A DNA stretch of 48,071 bases from a virus: positions 1-48,071 of the IMG/VR virus record IMGVR_UViG_3300045973_001492. One strand, written 5' to 3'. The position numbers and the translations under genes were made by a program. Each line of letters starts with the position of its first letter. Position 1 is the stretch's first letter. The notes under the pieces are model-generated. The model did no database searches and was not told where the DNA came from. It was given only the letters and a program-made list of their open reading frames with translations. This document shows, piece after piece, positions 1-7,373 of this stretch.

Positions 1-342
1 TTAGTTCCTTTTTCGTGCCAAACATTTCTTTATACTTGATATTTTTTCTTCTATTAATTCTAATTCTTTCACGATATCCTGTTCTTTTATACCATAATAT
101 TCAACAGGTTCTGAAATCATATTGCCCTCTTCCTCTTCCTGAAAAATATACTTTAAATCAATTTCAGGAAACGCCTTTACCAATGAAATAATAAAGTCGG
201 GCCCAAAATTACTTTCACCACTCAAAAATCTACTAATCATTGCTGGTGCATGTCCTAATATTTCCGCCACTTCTTTTTGCGAAAGTCCTTTCTTTTTAAA
301 GAACAATCTCAGTTTTTCGTTATACTTCATATTTAGAATCAT
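1..342 (-). CDS. XRE-family phage repressor (CI-like)
   Basis: This is a small helix-turn-helix protein of 113 residues, likely the lysogeny repressor. The N-terminal half carries a classic XRE/Cro-CI fold: helix 2 around SQKEVAEILG, a turn, then the recognition helix APAMISRFLSGE, about residues 20-45. The C-terminal half is short, acidic and predicted helical, without the LexA-type peptidase domain of lambda CI, so induction probably does not use RecA-stimulated self-cleavage. An in-frame ATG four codons in (328-330) is an equally good start. It is divergent from the 433 gene, and the gap holds three operator-like sites that resemble two more near 8.85 kb. The HTH is clear; the repressor role comes from position. 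Confidence 0.85.
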   Translation of the reverse strand: MILNMKYNEKLRLFFKKKGLSQKEVAEILGHAPAMISRFLSGESNFGPDFIISLVKAFPEIDLKYIFQEEEEGNMISEPVEYYGIKEQDIVKELELIEEKISSIKKCLARKRN

Positions 343-432
343 TATAAATTAATACTTTCAGTAAATTTTGTTATTCAAAAAATATACTATTAGTAAATTA
401 ATTAATACTTTTGACGAACAAATAACAAATAT
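343..432. promoter_or_regulatory. Divergent lysogeny-switch operators and promoter
   Basis: The gap between repressor and Cro-like gene holds TACTTTCAGTA at 353-363, TACTATTAGTA at 385-395 (32 bp start to start) and a half-match TACTTTTGACG at 406-416. The first two fit the palindrome TACTNNNAGTA. The third overlaps TACTTTTG at 406-413, an exact match to the Bacteroidetes -7 consensus TAnnTTTG pointing at the 433 gene, so binding there would block the early promoter. No clear -33 element was found. Confidence 0.7.
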
Positions 433-696
433 ATGGCAAAATTAATAATAAATAACACTTCCGAAAGTATGGAGTTACACATTCAAAAAGCGTACGACAT
501 CATAGACAAACATCTCCCATTTCATTATACAGATTTAGTCCTTGCTAAACTCCCTACAAATTCAGGAATTACATCAGGCATTGTTCGAAATGTGAAAAAA
601 AAATTATCTAAAAGAATCGATGTTCTAAACGCTATGGTCGAAGTAGCATTAGACAATAAAAAACTAGAAGAAAACTTTAAAGAATTAACCACTTAA
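433..696 (+). CDS. Small Cro-like DNA-binding protein
   Basis: This 87-residue protein is the first gene of the rightward early operon. Its central part, from YTDLVLAKL through SGIVRNVKKK to IDVLNAMVEVAL, has the helix-turn-helix spacing and the final 'DVLNAMVEVAL' helix common in short Bacteroidetes phage proteins placed opposite the repressor. It probably acts as the Cro-type competitor or an early regulator. The ATG follows a short A-rich leader about 17 nt after the putative -7 element. The family is not recognised by name; the DNA-binding call rests on helix pattern, basic charge and position. Confidence 0.55.
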   Translation: MAKLIINNTSESMELHIQKAYDIIDKHLPFHYTDLVLAKLPTNSGITSGIVRNVKKKLSKRIDVLNAMVEVALDNKKLEENFKELTT

Positions 697-708
697 AAAA
701 AAACATCC

Positions 709-1281
709 ATGACACAATTTGCTATTAACAGACAGTTTCCCGGAATGGACGACTCCGCTATCGAGTTTTTCATTTCAGAGAAACAAACTAAAGTCATCCA
801 GCACGGAAAAATACTTCCGTTTAGCGAAATTCCTTTGGCTACCTTAAAAGTTCTTGACCAAGCCATTCACGCTGATATCAACATCAATCTGGAACTTCAC
901 GATATGCATCCAACTTCTAATCTAAAACGCATCGAACAATTTGCCCGTTGCCGTTTTGGAGGATTGGATTTTGTAGGCGATATAAAAGAGGGTCAACTAC
1001 AAGAAGGTGAATACCACGAATGTCCCAAACGAGGCAATTGCAAGAGCGAAGGAATCCTTTGTAAACTCCCACCTTATAAGGATCAGAAATTGACAAGTCA
1101 AGACATTCTATTGATGCAACATCTTTCAACTTCAAAAACTATCGAAGTTATTATTTGTGAAATGGATATCCGCCCAGGAACCTTTCATAAAGCTCACAAT
1201 ATTTTATACCTCAAATTAGGCGTTCAAACTCGGCAGGAAGTCACGAAGATAGCCTATTTGTTAAACCTCATTCAATTGTAA
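709..1281 (+). CDS. Early phage protein, Cys-rich centre and LuxR-like C-terminal helices
   Basis: The N-terminal 70 residues look like a globular alpha/beta domain. A central segment carries four cysteines (HECPKRGNC, then GILCK, plus CRFGG before it) that could bind zinc. The last 60 residues (DILLMQHL, TIEVIICEM, TFHKAHNILYLKLGV) have the spacing of a LuxR/GerE-type helix-turn-helix. It lies 12 nt after the Cro-like gene and before the replication genes, so it may be a regulator of early or late transcription. No named family was recognised; the HTH assignment is moderate and the metal site is inference. Confidence 0.5.
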   Translation: MTQFAINRQFPGMDDSAIEFFISEKQTKVIQHGKILPFSEIPLATLKVLDQAIHADININLELHDMHPTSNLKRIEQFARCRFGGLDFVGDIKEGQLQEGEYHECPKRGNCKSEGILCKLPPYKDQKLTSQDILLMQHLSTSKTIEVIICEMDIRPGTFHKAHNILYLKLGVQTRQEVTKIAYLLNLIQL

Positions 1282-1324
1282 AACTGGGTGATTTTTTAAA
1301 CCAAAAACCAAAAACCAAAAACAT

Positions 1325-1648
1325 ATGTCAAACCATCCCATTGCCTCAAAAATAGATTTGATCCAAGAGCAAATCGATAACCTAGAAAAATCAGGATTTT
1401 TTACCGAGAAAGAAATGGATAAATTCTCCTTTCCATTGCGCCAGGAACTTATAAGTTTAAAAAAACAATTAACCGATGTGTATGTAGATGAAGCCGCCAA
1501 AGAATATGGCTTAACTCCTTCGCAAATGGTAGAAGGTCGTAGAGTATTCAGTGAGTTGTGGGCGAAAATAGACGCACTTAAAAATCCAATATTCAATATT
1601 GAAGTGATCGAAGCTCAAATTCTAACTCCAAACCACATCACGGTATAA
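1325..1648 (+). CDS. Unknown helical early protein
   Basis: This 107-residue protein is strongly helical and charged: a first coiled-coil-like stretch at about 8-60 (IDLIQEQIDNLEKSG, LRQELISLKKQL), then a second domain with an HTH-like segment (AAKEYGLTPSQMVEGRRVFSEL). The leader has three tandem CCAAAAA units just before the ATG. Its stop overlaps the ATG of the primase-helicase by one base (TAATG), so the two are probably translationally coupled; it may be a replication accessory or loader, but that is inference from position only. Confidence 0.45.
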   Translation: MSNHPIASKIDLIQEQIDNLEKSGFFTEKEMDKFSFPLRQELISLKKQLTDVYVDEAAKEYGLTPSQMVEGRRVFSELWAKIDALKNPIFNIEVIEAQILTPNHITV

Positions 1649-4512
1649 TGGGATACGTTAAAGACACAGATATATTTGATGCCACAAACGGCGGACTCGA
1701 AATCATCACTTCTTATTATCCAAATGCCAACAAAGTAATCACAAAAACGGCTCGCCAGTTTAAACTTCGGGAGTCCGAAAAAACAGCATCGGCTTCGTTA
1801 AAATTGTTAGAAAATGGAGTTTGGGTAGTAACAGATTTTGGAGGCGATGCCATTTCTCGCAATGGTGTACAAGTTTGCGCCTTGGAAGAAAATATTTCCT
1901 ACGGCGAAGCTTGTGCCCTTCTTGGTTCTCGTTACCGTGTTGAAGGTGCTGAAATGCAAGTTTGGAAACCAATAATCGAAAAGCGTCCGCTTACGCCAAA
2001 GGAAACTCCAGGCTCATACCATTTCACTTACAACAAAGAATTATCTCAAAAAGAATTGGCACTTATTGGACCAAGAGTAAACCAGAAACATTGCGACGAT
2101 TTTAAACTAATGTCCTGTAAATCCTTTGCGTATTGCAAGGAAAACGAAACCATCGTAACCACGTCAACGGAGGATTATCCTATTCTAGTTTTTGACTTTG
2201 GCACTTGGCAAAAGATTTACCAGCCTAATTCTTTTGATAAACAATACCGTTTCCGTTATGCCGGAACCAAGCCTTCTCGTCATATTTTCGGAATGGATTT
2301 AATTAAAGAAGAATTCTTTAAAAGGAAAAAAAAGCAAGACGAAGATGTTTCTGATAATAATGATGAAAAAACAGCACCAAAAAAGAAAGATCCTAGATTA
2401 TATGCTGCATTTATTATTAGTGGTGGAACTGATGGAATTAACCTTTATAGTTTCAATAAATTTCCAATTTTCACTAATTCAGAGTCTGACCAATTAGATT
2501 GGGATGAAATTAAAAAATTAAAAATTTATGTAAAAGAAATATATTACGTTGCTGATTTAGATGCTACAGGATTAAAACAAGCTCTTGCAATGGGATTGAA
2601 ATTCCTTGACATAAAATTGCTTTGGTTACCTGAAAAACTGAAATTGTACAACGATAAACGCGGCAATCCTTGCAAAGATTTCAAAGATTATGTAGATAAA
2701 TTCTACCGTTCTGAAAACCCAAATGCGTTTACTAATGGGTTAGACAAACTCATAAACAACGCATTGCCAATGCAGTTCTGGACAGAATATAAGTCCGAAA
2801 AGAAAACCAATTACAACTTATCCAACACTCGTTTGTATCATTTTCTTTCTAATATGGGATTTGGGCGTTACGAATCCGAGAATCTAAAGGAAGGTTTCCT
2901 CTACATCCGCAAGGAAGGATCTATTGTAAAAGTGTTGCATCCGTACGAAATAGAGAACTACGTTCACGCCTTTCTCGAAGAGCGACAAATGCATCCGGAC
3001 TTACGAGATTATATCTACAAAAGCCCTCAATTAGGCGAGCGTTCTATGTCAAAACTGTCAAGACTGGACATTGATTTTACCGATGCCGATAAGCAAACGC
3101 AATATTTATTCTTTACCAAGAAAGTTTGGAAAATTACCGGCAAAGAAATCACGGAATACAAGCAAGGCGAAGTCGATAAATTCATCTGGGAAGATAAAGT
3201 AATTGATTTCAATGCCAAAAAAGAAGAACCCCATTTCAAAGTTTCAACCGATGCCGACGGTGATTTAGATATCGAAATCATCCGAAAAGACAATCCGTTT
3301 TTCAACTTCCTTATAAATTCCTCCAGAGTGCATTGGCGAAAAGAACTCGAAGAGTCATTCGAAGACCGTAAAGAAACCGAAGCCGATGAATATTTCGCCG
3401 CCAATCAGTTCAACATAGCAGGAAAAAACCTTTCGGACGATGAAATCCACGAGCAAAAACTGCACCTGATAAACAAGATTTACAGCATTGGATATATGCT
3501 GCACAAATACAAAGACGAGTCTAAGGCTTGGTGTGTATTTGCTATGGACAATAAGATTTCCGAAAGCGGAGAATCGCACGGAGGTTCTGGAAAATCATTG
3601 TGTTACGGCTATTTGAACAACATCCTGAAACGCAGATTTTATTTAAAAGGACGTGACGAAAAGCTCACACAAAATGATTTCATCTACCACGGAGTTACGG
3701 AAGATACTGACTATATAATGATTGATGATTCCTCGCAGTATTTGAAGTTCGATTTCTTCTTCTCGGAAATCACGGGTTCGTTGAAGGTGAATCCAAAAAA
3801 TGCGCAGCCTTTTGAAATTCCATTTTCTAAGGCTCCAAAGTTTATTATCTCGTCAAACTTTACCATTCGTGATGCAGATCCATCTACAGCTCGACGATTG
3901 TTGTACACGGTTTTCTCGGATTATTATCACTTTAATAAAGACGACGAGTACAAACAAGAGCGTCAAGTTTCGGCAGACTTTGGAGGAAGAAACCTTTTCA
4001 AAGATTTCACGGAAGCCGAGTGGAATGCCTACTATAATTTCTGTGCGCAATGTACCCAGTTTTTTTTAGCACATCCATACAAAGTAAATCCGCCAATGGA
4101 CAATGTAACCAAGCGAAGTCTTCACGCTGAAATGGGTGATGCGTTCGAAGGTTGGGCAGAAGCATTCTTCGCTACAATGCTACTCAATGAAGGCTCAATG
4201 CAGGAAGAACCTAAATATTTAGACAATTATTTCTCTAAAGAAATGGCTTTTGAGGATTTTATGAAAGCCACAAAGCAAGGAAAATGGACAACCAATAAAT
4301 TCAAGAAAGCCCTGAAAGCTTTCTGTAAACTGAACAATTATATTTTAAATCCAAAGGATCTACAAAACGCACCAGGACGAATCGTACAGAAGATAGACGG
4401 AAAATCGCAAGAAGCCATCTACATCAGAACCATCGCCACTCCAGAAGCGTTCAAACAAATTGATGGCGTGAAGGAATATAATAATGAAAATGAAATTTTT
4501 GAAGAAGAGTAA
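1648..4512 (+). CDS. DNA primase-helicase (Toprim + SF3/D5-like ATPase)
   Basis: A 954-residue replication protein. The first 100 residues resemble a primase zinc-binding/CHC2-like domain (KxF..., WVVTDFGGD) but lack the cysteines. A Toprim-like domain lies at about 250-340: the motif with DxD is YVADLDATG near residue 302, while the usual glutamate of the first motif is a glycine (IISGGTDG). The C-terminal half is a viral-type ATPase: Walker A GGSGKS near residue 645, Walker B YIMIDDSS near 688, and an SF3-like arginine-rich segment DPSTARRLLY near 750. It should prime and unwind phage DNA. The domain order matches primase-polymerase-helicase fusions used by phages without their own DnaB. 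It is the only replication enzyme visible in the window. Confidence 0.85.
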   Translation: MGYVKDTDIFDATNGGLEIITSYYPNANKVITKTARQFKLRESEKTASASLKLLENGVWVVTDFGGDAISRNGVQVCALEENISYGEACALLGSRYRVEGAEMQVWKPIIEKRPLTPKETPGSYHFTYNKELSQKELALIGPRVNQKHCDDFKLMSCKSFAYCKENETIVTTSTEDYPILVFDFGTWQKIYQPNSFDKQYRFRYAGTKPSRHIFGMDLIKEEFFKRKKKQDEDVSDNNDEKTAPKKKDPRLYAAFIISGGTDGINLYSFNKFPIFTNSESDQLDWDEIKKLKIYVKEIYYVADLDATGLKQALAMGLKFLDIKLLWLPEKLKLYNDKRGNPCKDFKDYVDKFYRSENPNAFTNGLDKLINNALPMQFWTEYKSEKKTNYNLSNTRLYHFLSNMGFGRYESENLKEGFLYIRKEGSIVKVLHPYEIENYVHAFLEERQMHPDLRDYIYKSPQLGERSMSKLSRLDIDFTDADKQTQYLFFTKKVWKITGKEITEYKQGEVDKFIWEDKVIDFNAKKEEPHFKVSTDADGDLDIEIIRKDNPFFNFLINSSRVHWRKELEESFEDRKETEADEYFAANQFNIAGKNLSDDEIHEQKLHLINKIYSIGYMLHKYKDESKAWCVFAMDNKISESGESHGGSGKSLCYGYLNNILKRRFYLKGRDEKLTQNDFIYHGVTEDTDYIMIDDSSQYLKFDFFFSEITGSLKVNPKNAQPFEIPFSKAPKFIISSNFTIRDADPSTARRLLYTVFSDYYHFNKDDEYKQERQVSADFGGRNLFKDFTEAEWNAYYNFCAQCTQFFLAHPYKVNPPMDNVTKRSLHAEMGDAFEGWAEAFFATMLLNEGSMQEEPKYLDNYFSKEMAFEDFMKATKQGKWTTNKFKKALKAFCKLNNYILNPKDLQNAPGRIVQKIDGKSQEAIYIRTIATPEAFKQIDGVKEYNNENEIFEEE

Positions 4513-4514
4513 TT

Positions 4515-4850
4515 ATGAAAAAAATATACATCGCAGGAAAAGTAACTGGACTACCACAAGAAGAAGTGATAGAGAAGTTTGCAAACATTCAAAAAGAACT
4601 AGAGAAAATGGGTTGTCAAGTTATCAATCCAATTGAAGTAGTTAAAGATTTTGAAACACCTTGGAACAAAGCGATGCGAATGTGCATTGCGGAACTTGTG
4701 TATTGCGATGTCATTGTCCTACTTCCAGATTGGTTCAGTTCCAAAGGAGCTAAGATAGAATGGGATATTGCAAAACAGTTAAACATCCCTGATTTTAGAG
4801 GAACTAGATTTGGATTAGAAGACTTAAAAGAATACTTAAAAAATAAATAA
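4515..4850 (+). CDS. DUF4406 / nucleoside 2-deoxyribosyltransferase-like protein
   Basis: A Rossmann-like protein of 111 residues. The N-terminus KKIYIAGKVTGLP is the DUF4406 signature (YIAGPmtG form), followed by a helix, then 'VINPIEV', and AMRMCIAELVYCDVIVLLPDW, where a catalytic-type Asp precedes the hydrophobic strand, then 'SKGAKIEWDIAKQLNIP' with the Glu position of 2-deoxyribosyltransferases. The family is common in phage early regions and is thought to act on nucleotides, though no activity has been settled for DUF4406. It starts 2 nt after the primase stop, so it is in the same operon. Confidence 0.8.
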   Translation: MKKIYIAGKVTGLPQEEVIEKFANIQKELEKMGCQVINPIEVVKDFETPWNKAMRMCIAELVYCDVIVLLPDWFSSKGAKIEWDIAKQLNIPDFRGTRFGLEDLKEYLKNK

Positions 4851-4870
4851 ACAACTTAAAAACAAAACCC

Positions 4871-5182
4871 ATGACAACACATTATTTCCTCGAAAAAGGA
4901 CATTGCAACCAGATGAACAGCAAGTTGCATCAAGCAATCAGCACTTATTTTAGTTCCCTTTCCGGAACACTTATCGAAGCCAGTGAGCTCGAACAATTGA
5001 AAGAAATCTTCCTTGCGAAAATTATCTTGCTAAATATGGAATACCACAGACACAAACCAGTGACGTTAAGTTTCAACATCTTCGGAAGAGCAGGGAATAT
5101 AAGCGTTCAAGGAATTGACGGAATGAATTTTATATTAAAAACAGCAACCCTTTACACTGCAAAATCACTTAGAACTAAATAA
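4871..5182 (+). CDS. Unknown small early protein
   Basis: A 103-residue protein I do not recognise. The N-terminal half is helical (LHQAISTYFSSL, ELEQLKEIFLAKIILL) and the C-terminal half is beta-rich (PVTLSFNIFGRAGNISVQ, FILKTATLY). The ATG follows a typical A-rich phage leader. It sits between the DUF4406 gene and a NUMOD1-like gene with only 2 nt to the next ATG, which points to one early operon. No motif suggests a function. Confidence 0.45.
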   Translation: MTTHYFLEKGHCNQMNSKLHQAISTYFSSLSGTLIEASELEQLKEIFLAKIILLNMEYHRHKPVTLSFNIFGRAGNISVQGIDGMNFILKTATLYTAKSLRTK

Positions 5183-5184
5183 TT

Positions 5185-5538
5185 ATGACACGAGAGCAAG
5201 AACGACAAATCCTCCGTCAGAATATAAATCATTATCTCTGGAGCAAACCCAGAGCCGAGTGGACGGAACAAGATATCAAAAATCTGGAAGAAAAAAGCAT
5301 CAACGGAACTGTAAAAACTGCAGCAGTTTTTGATAGACCACGAAGAACTCGCCAGCACTACAAGCAACCCATAATAGTTGTAAAAGACGGTGAAGACGTA
5401 TTGTATGAATCTGTGGCGCTTTGTGCTGCAGAACTCGAAATAGAACCCAACACCATTTATGCCAAGCTCAATGGTCACCAAAAAAACAACGGAGAATATC
5501 AATTTTTTAAATCAATAATTAATCAAAAACAAATTTAA
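5185..5538 (+). CDS. Early protein with NUMOD1-like DNA-binding module
   Basis: The C-terminal 55 residues read as a NUMOD1-type module: a strand pair PIIVVKDGEDVLYESV, then a helix-turn-helix (ALCAAELEIEPNTIYAKLNG), then the closing YQFF. NUMOD1 modules usually bind DNA at the tail of homing nucleases; here no GIY-YIG or HNH domain precedes it. The N-terminal 50 residues are charged and helical. It may be a stand-alone DNA-binding protein or the stripped tail of a nuclease. Assignment rests on pattern recognition only. Confidence 0.5.
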   Translation: MTREQERQILRQNINHYLWSKPRAEWTEQDIKNLEEKSINGTVKTAAVFDRPRRTRQHYKQPIIVVKDGEDVLYESVALCAAELEIEPNTIYAKLNGHQKNNGEYQFFKSIINQKQI

Positions 5539-5539
5539 A

Positions 5540-5770
5540 ATGAGTACATAAAAACAAAATCCAGAAAAAGAATTAGTAGTAAAAGGGCAATTAATTGCGG
5601 TTTTAGATCAAGAGAAAAGTTTCCGAGAAGTAACGGATGTAATCAATCATAACGATGCTTATGAATGGCTATTTATCACATATAGCGGGAAAACAGTATA
5701 TCGAAATGATGTGTTTAAATTAACATCCGATGAGTTTCCAGTGACAGTAATCAATTCAAACAAATTTTAA
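5540..5770 (+). pseudogene. Small early gene interrupted by a stop at codon 4
   Basis: An ATG at 5540 opens a frame that reads M-S-T-stop (TAA at 5549-5551) and then stays open for 72 codons to a TAA at 5768-5770. The conceptual product after the stop begins KQNPEKELVVKGQLIAVLD, continues with EVTDVINHNDAYEWLFITY and ends VTVINSNKF, which looks like a compact protein and has gene-like spacing (2 nt after one stop, 2 nt before the next ATG). No ATG, GTG or TTG was found in frame near its start. It is either inactivated by a single substitution, a sequencing error, or recoded. Confidence 0.6.
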
Positions 5771-5772
5771 AA

Positions 5773-6051
5773 ATGGAATTAACCGCACAAATCAAAAGAA
5801 TCGAAACCACAAAAACAGTAGGTACAAACCAAGACTTCAAAATCCGTGATCTCATTGTCGTTACAGACGAGCAATATCCACAAACATTATCCATCCAGTT
5901 TATCCAGGGGAAATGCGAGGAACTCGACAAATTTAAGCCAGAACAAAAGGTCAAGATAGACATCAACCTCCGAGGCAAAGAAACCGTTAAGGATGGTAAA
6001 ACATCCGTATTCAACACCATTCAAGGATGGCGAATTGTAGCAGCAGTTTAG
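5773..6051 (+). CDS. DUF3127 protein, OB-fold-like (possible ssDNA-binding)
   Basis: A 92-residue protein matching the DUF3127 pattern: ELTAQIKRI at the start, a strand 'FKIRDLIVVTDEQYPQTLSIQF', the helix 'GKCEELDKFKPEQKVKIDINLRG' and the closing 'FNTIQGWRIV'. DUF3127 proteins are small OB-fold-like proteins of Bacteroidetes and their phages, often beside replication genes, and are usually guessed to bind single-stranded DNA. Length fits a complete domain. It sits in the replication operon after the broken 5540 gene. Confidence 0.75.
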   Translation: MELTAQIKRIETTKTVGTNQDFKIRDLIVVTDEQYPQTLSIQFIQGKCEELDKFKPEQKVKIDINLRGKETVKDGKTSVFNTIQGWRIVAAV

Positions 6052-6053
6052 CG

Positions 6054-6227
6054 ATGTACTCAATTACCGAAATAAGGTTAGTATTTGCCAGATGTAGAGA
6101 TTTTCTCGAACTAGAAAGAGCTTGCGATGCCTTTTTATTAATAATAAACGACGGAGACTTTTCGGCTACTGCCGAAAAATATACAAGATTAGAAGCACAC
6201 ATTAGATTCAGACAACTAAAAGCGTAA
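6054..6227 (+). CDS. Unknown 57-residue helical protein
   Basis: A short gene starting MYSITEIRLVFARC, 2 nt after the DUF3127 stop and 4 nt before the next ATG. An earlier ATG at 6027 in the same frame overlaps the DUF3127 gene and is less likely as the start. The product is all helical with an amphipathic pattern (FLELERACDAFLLIINDGD, TRLEAHIRFRQLKA). Tight spacing on both sides supports it as a real gene; function is unknown. Confidence 0.5.
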   Translation: MYSITEIRLVFARCRDFLELERACDAFLLIINDGDFSATAEKYTRLEAHIRFRQLKA

Positions 6228-6231
6228 AACT

Positions 6232-6720
6232 ATGAAACTTCTCGAAGTACGAACCGTAATGAGCCGCGCTACAAAATACGATTTGTTTGCTGGCGAACTC
6301 AACAACCTCAAAGGAAAACAATGGGTTAAGGAAAACACCACTGTTTTTTACCGTGACCCAAAAACGGGAACGTTTATGGGACCTTCGTTGTTGTCGTCAG
6401 CATTCTTTGTCGAATTGTACGCCCAAATGTCCTACGGAATGATAGGCGTTATCGCTCCAGTTCCTACCGTGGTGACAAACGAAATCTTGTTTGACCTCGT
6501 ACTTCGTGAAGCTTCTATAGATGATCTAAAAGATACGCCACGACACATTAAGCTGAACCGTATTTTCTATACGTATGACAGCCACATTCTTTTAGGACCA
6601 TTTTATACTGACAACAGTACTACGAGTTTATACTTGGAAAACCTGATTGCAAAGAATCAAATATTTGTTCCTAACGAAAGGCAACATTTTAAGAAAAGAG
6701 AAATGAAAATGGCGGGATAA
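6232..6720 (+). CDS. Unknown early protein
   Basis: A 162-residue protein starting MKLLEVRTVMSRATKYDLF. It has mixed alpha/beta composition with a GKQWVKENTTVFYRDPKTG hairpin-like start and a mid-part 'PVPTVVTNEILFDLVLREASIDDL'. No known family was recognised. It ends the compact early operon: its stop overlaps the element GATAACGC, after which there is about 150 bp before the next gene. Codon use and leader resemble its neighbours. Confidence 0.45.
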   Translation: MKLLEVRTVMSRATKYDLFAGELNNLKGKQWVKENTTVFYRDPKTGTFMGPSLLSSAFFVELYAQMSYGMIGVIAPVPTVVTNEILFDLVLREASIDDLKDTPRHIKLNRIFYTYDSHILLGPFYTDNSTTSLYLENLIAKNQIFVPNERQHFKKREMKMAG

Positions 6721-6870
6721 CGCTTTGCCACTTGGTGCGGTTGGGGCTAAATAAGCCAAATTAATAACTATAAAAACTATCACAATGACACAAGACAATA
6801 ATTAAATTTAACCTAAAGCCTGAATAGCGGTTAGCGTATATTATTACTTCGGCTTTTTAAACGTAAACAA
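6721..6870. other. Non-coding leader of the cassette-like gene
   Basis: This 150-bp gap begins with GATAACGC (6716-6723) overlapping the previous stop, followed by a small hairpin GGCT-AAATA-AGCC at 6745-6757 and a five-codon-long minimal ORF near 6785. A second GC-rich segment, AGCGGTTAGCGTATA, lies near 6830. The same GATAACGC octamer overlaps the stop codon of the next gene at 7181, so the two copies bracket the 6871 gene. Confidence 0.4.
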
Positions 6871-7182
6871 ATGGATAATTATCTAAATAAAGCAATCAAA
6901 TTGTTCTCTGAAATTAGAGACTTACAGCACTTTTTATTTGTTGTAACGGAATTTAATAAAAAAGACACTTCTACACCTAGCGTGAATTGTTTTTTGAAAC
7001 AAACAAATGAAATTAAGGTATCATTATTTGGGTCAAGAAAGTACGGATGTGGAACTCATAAACAAGAAATACAAATCCCAAACGAATTAAGAAACGGTAT
7101 TAGAGAATTGGCTGAAAAATTACTTCTTGAAAAAGAAGTTGAATATAAGAACGTTTTTCGCTACTCCAACGAAGCTGAGTGA
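6871..7182 (+). CDS. Unknown small protein, cassette-like placement
   Basis: A 103-residue protein starting MDNYLNKAIKLFSEIRDLQ: two helices, a beta segment (EIKVSLFGSRKYGCGTHKQEIQI) and a C-terminal helix (ELRNGIRELAEKLLLEKEVEY). I do not recognise it. It is flanked on both sides by gaps, unlike the tightly packed genes before it, and its stop codon overlaps a 61-nt attC-like hairpin. That layout (one promoterless gene plus 3' hairpin) resembles an integron gene cassette, though no integron integrase is present. Confidence 0.45.
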   Translation: MDNYLNKAIKLFSEIRDLQHFLFVVTEFNKKDTSTPSVNCFLKQTNEIKVSLFGSRKYGCGTHKQEIQIPNELRNGIRELAEKLLLEKEVEYKNVFRYSNEAE

Positions 7183-7241
7183 TAACGCCCGGCTAGGCGC
7201 TAGTACGACTGCAAGGAGTATTGCGCTTAGCCAACGTTATC
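7181..7241. repeat. attC-like imperfect inverted repeat
   Basis: A 61-nt palindrome directly after the 6871 gene. Outer arms GATAACG (7181-7187) and CGTTATC (7235-7241) pair perfectly. After an asymmetric spacer (3 nt left, 2 nt right), inner arms GGCTAGGCGC (7191-7200) and GCGCTTAGCC (7223-7232) pair with one mismatch; an inner TAC/GTA pair closes an 11-nt loop. The R''-L''-L'-R' layout, the AAC/GTT core and the length fit integron attC sites. It could also simply be an RNA hairpin; no T-tract follows, so a terminator is less likely. Confidence 0.45.
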
Positions 7242-7277
7242 ATAAAAACAATTTAACAATCACTTAAAAAAACACCC

Positions 7278-7373
7278 ATGAAAAACGAAAAATTAATAAT
7301 CACAAAAATGCTATGGTTTTGCATAGGATTTACACTGGTCTTAGTAATAATTGCAATCGCTATTAATTTATGA
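7278..7373 (+). CDS. 31-residue single-span membrane peptide
   Basis: A short frame begins at an ATG after the usual leader (ACTTAAAAAAACACCC) and encodes a peptide with a basic N-terminus (MKNEKLIITK) and one hydrophobic span (ending LVLVIIAIAINL). Its TGA overlaps the ATG of the next gene as ATGA, typical of translational coupling, which supports it as real despite its size. The hydrophobic span is long enough to cross the inner membrane. Function is unknown. Confidence 0.5.
   Translation: MKNEKLIITKMLWFCIGFTLVLVIIAIAINL

Noticed and set aside
6716-6870. Second attC-like site upstream of the 6871 gene
   Set aside because: Only the GATAACGC start is shared; no convincing pairing arms were found at the expected distance.
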